From CAJQND01 sp051010055 (GTDB lineage Bacteria; Pseudomonadota; Alphaproteobacteria; Rhizobiales; CAJQND01): a stretch of DNA of 34,528 nucleotides. The number at the start of each line of letters is the position of its first letter. The stretch's first letter is position 1. The stretch spans positions 1 to 34,528 of the forward strand of contig JBPCVY010000003.1 of NCBI GenBank assembly GCA_051010055.1, given 5' to 3'. Positions 31,395 to 34,528 of the stretch are shown here, piece after piece. The position numbers and the translations under genes were made by a program. The notes beneath the pieces were generated by a model. The model searched no databases. It was not told the origin of the DNA and saw only the letters and a program-made list of their open reading frames with translations.

Positions 31395-32507
31395 TTAAAG
31401 AACCTTGTTTGTGCAATTGTCGATCAAATCCCAGTCGAGATCGATGCCTAGTCCGGCCCCTTCCGGCGCATATGCAATACCCTCTTTTACCGGCAACGGA
31501 GCGGCAAGGCCAAAACCGAACTTATCGTCCGGCAGCAGCAGTTCGAAATAGTCGGAATTAGATATGGCCAGGCAGCAATGAAGGTTGATGAGTTCCAACG
31601 GCCACATAATGGCGGTATGGATTTCGCAATTGACCATGAAGGCTTCTGCAACCGTTGCTGTCTTCATGACACCGGTCACACCGCCCGTCCAGGAAATGTC
31701 GGCGCGCACCCTGTCGACGACACGTGTGGCGATGCATTCGGCCACCGAATAGGGATGCTTAGCAATGACTTCGGTGCCGACAATGGGAATATCGAGGACG
31801 CGGGTGAGTTCGCGCAGCGCCGAAAAGTTCTCATCGTAGAGAGGCTCTTCCAGCCACTTGTAGTTCAGGTTTTCAAGTTCACGGCCAAAGCGGATTGCCT
31901 GCTCCAGGTTGAACGGAGCAACCGGGTCCGACATGAGCGTGAAGTCTGGCCCAACCGCCTCGCGCACGACCCGGTGAATTTCCAGGTCTTCGTCATAGGA
32001 CTTGCCGGGCGGATGGATCTTGTAGGCCTTGTAATCCCGATCGCGTGTTGCCAATGCTTCCTGCGCGTAAGCCTCCGGTGTGGGCAGAACCAGCGAACTG
32101 CCGTAAACGGGAATTTCGGTGCGCGCACCGCCAAGATATCTGTAAAGGGGCTGGTCCGCATCCAGCGCGCCGATTATGGCCATGCAGGCATCGAACGGCC
32201 CGTACGAATAAATGGGCAGATGGTTCCACCACCTGTCTTCGGTGCGGAAGTCCTGCCAGTGCTTTTCGCGCATCAACGGGTCGCGCCCGGTCAGGAACGG
32301 GCGCATGGCGGCAACGGCAAGCTCTCCGGAACCGCGAGCGGAGCGGCCTGCAAATCCAAAGCTAGATGCTTTGATGCCTTGATCTGTCGTGAGGGAAATC
32401 ACCAGGAATTCCAGGCCGTCCTGGGTTGAGGAATCGCGCATTTCATCGCTTGAAACAACGGCGTCCTTATAGGTGCAGCAGCGCACCTCAATTTCTGTGA
32501 TTTTCAT
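31395..32507 (-). CDS. Enolase-superfamily dehydratase/racemase (MR/MLE type), first copy
   Basis: This 370-residue protein has the enolase superfamily barrel. Metal ligands are D194 (MSDP), E220 (WLEEP) and E246 (VGTEV). The base pair of the mandelate-racemase subgroup is D270 (RADISWTGG) and H297 (CEIHTAI). The usual K-x-K on the second strand reads K163-I-H165 here (AYKIH), so one lysine is replaced by histidine. Members remove water from or racemise sugar acids by abstracting a proton next to the carboxylate. Its start overlaps the RraA-like stop by 1 bp. Substrate is unknown; a six- or five-carbon aldonate or aldarate is most likely. Confidence 0.88.
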   Translation of the reverse strand: MKITEIEVRCCTYKDAVVSSDEMRDSSTQDGLEFLVISLTTDQGIKASSFGFAGRSARGSGELAVAAMRPFLTGRDPLMREKHWQDFRTEDRWWNHLPIYSYGPFDACMAIIGALDADQPLYRYLGGARTEIPVYGSSLVLPTPEAYAQEALATRDRDYKAYKIHPPGKSYDEDLEIHRVVREAVGPDFTLMSDPVAPFNLEQAIRFGRELENLNYKWLEEPLYDENFSALRELTRVLDIPIVGTEVIAKHPYSVAECIATRVVDRVRADISWTGGVTGVMKTATVAEAFMVNCEIHTAIMWPLELINLHCCLAISNSDYFELLLPDDKFGFGLAAPLPVKEGIAYAPEGAGLGIDLDWDLIDNCTNKVL

Positions 32508-33157
32508 CAGAACTTCCCGTATTTGAGATAGGCTTTCTGCGGGTCCATGCCATCAAGAATGGCGGTGCGTACCTTGTTTTCCTTGGCGATTGAGTCCTCT
32601 GCGGCATCGATAATTTCCTCAGCACGCTCTCGCGGAAGGATGACACAGCCGTCCCTGTCTCCCAACGCATAGTCACCCGGGCACACCACCACATCGCCGA
32701 TTTTTATGTCCACGTCGAAACCGTTCGGCAGCCAGTAGCCAACCACGTCGCGGGGTGTAAAGAACCGCGACCAGCACTGAAAATGCATATCAATCAGAAA
32801 CTCCACATCACGAATTCCACCGTCGATGATGCATCCTAAAACACCCTTCTTTTGCAATGTTTCCGCCGACAGCTCTCCCATCAGCGCAACGTCCATTGTC
32901 TGCGGCGTGCAAGTCCAGATGTGATCGACCTTGGCTTTGGATAGGAGCCCCGTCCATTCCAGGAGTGTTTCGTGGGGGTCGGCATTCTTGTCGACTTTGC
33001 CATCGATTGTGAAAACCGGCCCGGCAAGTTTCTCGCCTGGAAAGAGTGGGCGCAGTTCAGGCGGCAAAGTAAAATCCGTGAAATCCATCGCCCGCATGAC
33101 ATCGTGAACAATTCCAGAATAGCACTCAGAGAGACGCTTGGTGATTTCGTCAGGCAT
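32507..33157 (-). CDS. RraA / 4-hydroxy-4-methyl-2-oxoglutarate aldolase-like protein
   Basis: This 216-residue protein belongs to the RraA/HMG-aldolase family. The typical IIDGGIRDVEFL motif carries D112, R116 and D117, and GDRDGCVILP near 166-175 closes the fold. True aldolases of this family need the R-D pair and split 2-keto-4-hydroxy acids to pyruvate or glyoxylate; RraA proper inhibits RNase E and lacks the metal site. With R and D kept and sugar-acid genes either side, an aldolase is favoured. AGGAG sits 6 bases before the ATG at 33157. It follows the other enolase-superfamily gene by 20 bp. Confidence 0.85.
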   Translation of the reverse strand: MPDEITKRLSECYSGIVHDVMRAMDFTDFTLPPELRPLFPGEKLAGPVFTIDGKVDKNADPHETLLEWTGLLSKAKVDHIWTCTPQTMDVALMGELSAETLQKKGVLGCIIDGGIRDVEFLIDMHFQCWSRFFTPRDVVGYWLPNGFDVDIKIGDVVVCPGDYALGDRDGCVILPRERAEEIIDAAEDSIAKENKVRTAILDGMDPQKAYLKYGKF

Positions 33158-33177
33158 GCATGGCTCCTGATGTGGTT

Positions 33178-34359
33178 TCAAGGCGAGGGCGTTTCCCCGT
33201 TTTCGACCGCGTGTTCGGCCAGGAAGTCCCTGTCGATTTCAATCGCAAGCCCGGGGCGCTCGTGGGGTGCGGCGGTGCCGCCGTTTGTTTTCACCTGGCC
33301 CTCAATGTCAAGCGGTGTCTTCAAAACACCATCCTGGAACGGGTTTGCGGTCGTATCGTGCTCAAGATAAGGCTGGTGGGGGTAGAGGCCTCCGGGCAAG
33401 TCCGGCATGGCAAGAAGCAGCTGCAGGTTTGTTGCAATCGCCACACCTGAGCCCCACACATGATTGATCACTGGCACAAAATGGGCATGGGCCATGGCAA
33501 GCACTTTGCGGTATTCGGTGATACCGCCAAGGGCACAGGTTTCTGGCTGCAGAATATCAACACAGCGTCCCTCGATGAGATCGCGGAAACCCCAGCGGGT
33601 GAACTCCGCCTCGCCTCCGGCAATATGTACATGCAGCTTGGCCCGCAATTCCCGGTAACCTTCCCTGTCTTCTGGCGCCACCGGTTCTTCAAACCAATAT
33701 GCGCCAAGCCGCTCCAGCGCCTTGCCAACAGTCATGGCGTCGTGAATGGCGTAGGCATGGTTGGCATCGGCCATGAAATCCATATCCGGGCCAATGGCAT
33801 CGCGCACAGCTTCTGCAAGTTCTATGTCTTGTTTGACGCCCAGCCCCAGCTTCATTTTTGTTGCCGGAAAACCCATCGCGCGGATGTCGGATGCTTCTTT
33901 CTTGAATGCATCAGCCAAGCCATTTCGCCGCTGCAGCATCATGCCGTAGCCATAGACCGGTACGCGCTGCCTGAACGCGCCACCAAGAAGCTTGTATAAA
34001 GGTTGGCCTGCAAGTTTGCCCGCAATGTCCCACAACGCGATATCGACCCCTGAAAGAGCCTGAATGGGCATGCCTTTCTGGCCATGATCGCGCAGGCCGT
34101 TGTAAACCTTGTGCCAGATCACTTCCCTGTCGAGCGGGTCATCTCCCAGCACCATCGGCTGTATCACCTGTTCGACAATGGCGCGGTTGGCGAGCGCCAC
34201 GTTACCTGCGCCAAAACATTCTCCCCAGCCGGTCAGGCCCTCATCTGTTTCCACCTCCACCAAATGGGCGCTCCGGTGGGTGAAGTAAGCTTGCGAATAG
34301 CCAAGCTCTTCGTCCATCGGGCATCTAAGGACATGGCTTTTGATGCGGGTGATTTTCAT
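33178..34359 (-). CDS. Enolase-superfamily dehydratase (MR/MLE type), second copy
   Basis: This 393-residue protein has a normal enolase-superfamily layout: the N-terminal capping domain to about 125, K168-x-K170 (TKMKLG), metal ligands D198 (MADANHAY), E224 (WFEEP) and E250 (AGGEAEF), then H300 (VINHVWGSG). The usual QPD motif reads QPETCALGG, so glutamate 273 replaces the aspartate partner of the histidine. The family includes galactonate, glucarate and related dehydratases. The ATG at 34359 gives the family start MKITRIKSHVL; longer upstream starts run into the promoter. It is the first gene of the leftward operon and is divergent from the UxaA-type gene. The two enolase-superfamily proteins here are clearly different, not tandem duplicates. 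Confidence 0.9.
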   Translation of the reverse strand: MKITRIKSHVLRCPMDEELGYSQAYFTHRSAHLVEVETDEGLTGWGECFGAGNVALANRAIVEQVIQPMVLGDDPLDREVIWHKVYNGLRDHGQKGMPIQALSGVDIALWDIAGKLAGQPLYKLLGGAFRQRVPVYGYGMMLQRRNGLADAFKKEASDIRAMGFPATKMKLGLGVKQDIELAEAVRDAIGPDMDFMADANHAYAIHDAMTVGKALERLGAYWFEEPVAPEDREGYRELRAKLHVHIAGGEAEFTRWGFRDLIEGRCVDILQPETCALGGITEYRKVLAMAHAHFVPVINHVWGSGVAIATNLQLLLAMPDLPGGLYPHQPYLEHDTTANPFQDGVLKTPLDIEGQVKTNGGTAAPHERPGLAIEIDRDFLAEHAVENGETPSP

Positions 34360-34389
34360 GCATTGGTTCCAGGGCAGATTGCACAATCT

Positions 34390-34401
34390 AATGTATACGA
34401 T
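34390..34401. promoter_or_regulatory. AATGTATACGAT site in the divergent enolase/UxaA promoter
   Basis: AATGTATACG here is identical to the ten bases at 27095-27104 before the TRAP operon. It lies 31 bp upstream of the leftward enolase start and 58 bp upstream of the rightward UxaA start, well placed to control both. The GTATAC centre suggests a GntR-type regulator. Confidence 0.5.
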
Positions 34402-34458
34402 AATCCGCTGAGCGTGATAAAAACAGCCAAGAAATAAGAAATCCATGGGTGGCGATTG

Positions 34459-34528
34459 ATGGCTGGTACAGAGACGGTGCGCTTGCACAAGAAAGACAAT
34501 GTGGTTGTGGCAATGGGGTCGCTTAAGG
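34459..34528 (+). CDS. UxaA-family (altronate/galactarate dehydratase-type) SAF domain, start only
   Basis: Only the first 23 codons are in the window. The translation from the ATG at 34459 begins MAGTETVRLHKKDNVVVAMG, which matches the opening of UxaA-type SAF domains (the VRLHPxDNVxVAL pattern). UxaA dehydrates altronate, and its relatives act on galactarate; some genomes split the SAF domain and the catalytic part into two genes, so this may be the small one. An earlier ATG at 34444 meets a stop after four codons. It is divergent from the enolase-superfamily operon and fits its sugar-acid theme. The call rests on a short stretch. Confidence 0.6.
   Translation, partial: MAGTETVRLHKKDNVVVAMGSLK

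Noticed and set aside
31578..32429. 283-codon plus-strand frame opposite the enolase-superfamily gene
   Set aside because: The minus-strand protein has all superfamily metal ligands; this frame has none and no start signal.
1..34528. CRISPR array, tRNA or rRNA gene, transposase, integrase, toxin-antitoxin or phage defence genes
   Set aside because: Reading both strands showed no regularly spaced repeats, no cloverleaf-type sequence I could recognise and no mobile-element or defence-family motif.

Overview
The window looks like part of an alphaproteobacterial chromosome with moderate to high GC. Hyphomicrobiales (Rhizobiales)-type gene content is most likely, and a marine or methylated-compound-using relative is plausible; no rRNA or other marker allows a genus call. 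The evidence is the repertoire: non-pyrrolysine MttB paralogues, GcvA-type LysR regulators, Tat-exported solute-binding proteins, a spermidine/putrescine-type ABC system, a TRAP system, an HpnB-like glycosyltransferase and a CrtI-type desaturase. I see no rRNA, tRNA, CRISPR array, insertion sequence, prophage or plasmid gene. The region is densely packed and reads as ordinary vertically inherited DNA with accessory catabolic modules.

Layout. (1) 1-3766: two MttB-family (trimethylamine/quaternary-amine) methyltransferases flank a LysR gene. The LysR gene and the first MttB point left and the second MttB points right, from a shared 206-bp promoter region holding two perfect dyads. (2) 4050-5726: an orphan Tat-exported family-5 (peptide/nickel-type) binding protein, closed by a strong terminator. 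(3) 5849-6988: a stand-alone HpnB-like glycosyltransferase. (4) 7184-11847: a complete polyamine-type ABC importer (binding protein, ATPase, two permeases). Its second permease carries an extra membrane helix and a repeat-containing tail of about 125 residues. (5) 11848-13818: a class III phosphodiesterase and a short MetE-like zinc methyltransferase, divergent around a perfect 19-bp palindrome. (6) 13831-15548: an ABC-2 exporter pair. (7) 15927-19470: a CrtI/CrtN-like desaturase, an acyltransferase and a CrtQ/HpnB-like glycosyltransferase in one operon, which resembles the tail end of acylated glyco-carotenoid synthesis. (8) 19610-24917: a second LysR, a beta-barrel outer-membrane protein and three envelope genes (membrane-fused GDPD, HdeD-like, DUF502). 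(9) 24927-34528: a DMT exporter, a 2-hydroxyacid dehydrogenase, a three-gene TRAP importer, and a four-gene leftward operon (two enolase-superfamily enzymes, an RraA/HMG-aldolase-like protein, a nucleoside-deaminase-like protein). This faces the start of a UxaA-type dehydratase gene cut by the right edge.

How the parts fit. The right third reads as a sugar-acid or hydroxy-acid uptake and breakdown module: TRAP import, dehydration by enolase-superfamily and UxaA-type enzymes, and retro-aldol cleavage by the RraA-like protein. A ten-base sequence (AATGTATACG) occurs upstream of the TRAP binding-protein gene and again in the divergent enolase/UxaA promoter, so the two units may share a regulator. 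The left end suggests use of methylated amines or related N-methyl compounds. The most unusual items are the permease tail, the desaturase-acyltransferase-glycosyltransferase operon, the sugar-acid cluster with a deaminase in it, and the paired MttB genes. Product names come from recognising motifs and family resemblance by eye; no database search was run.
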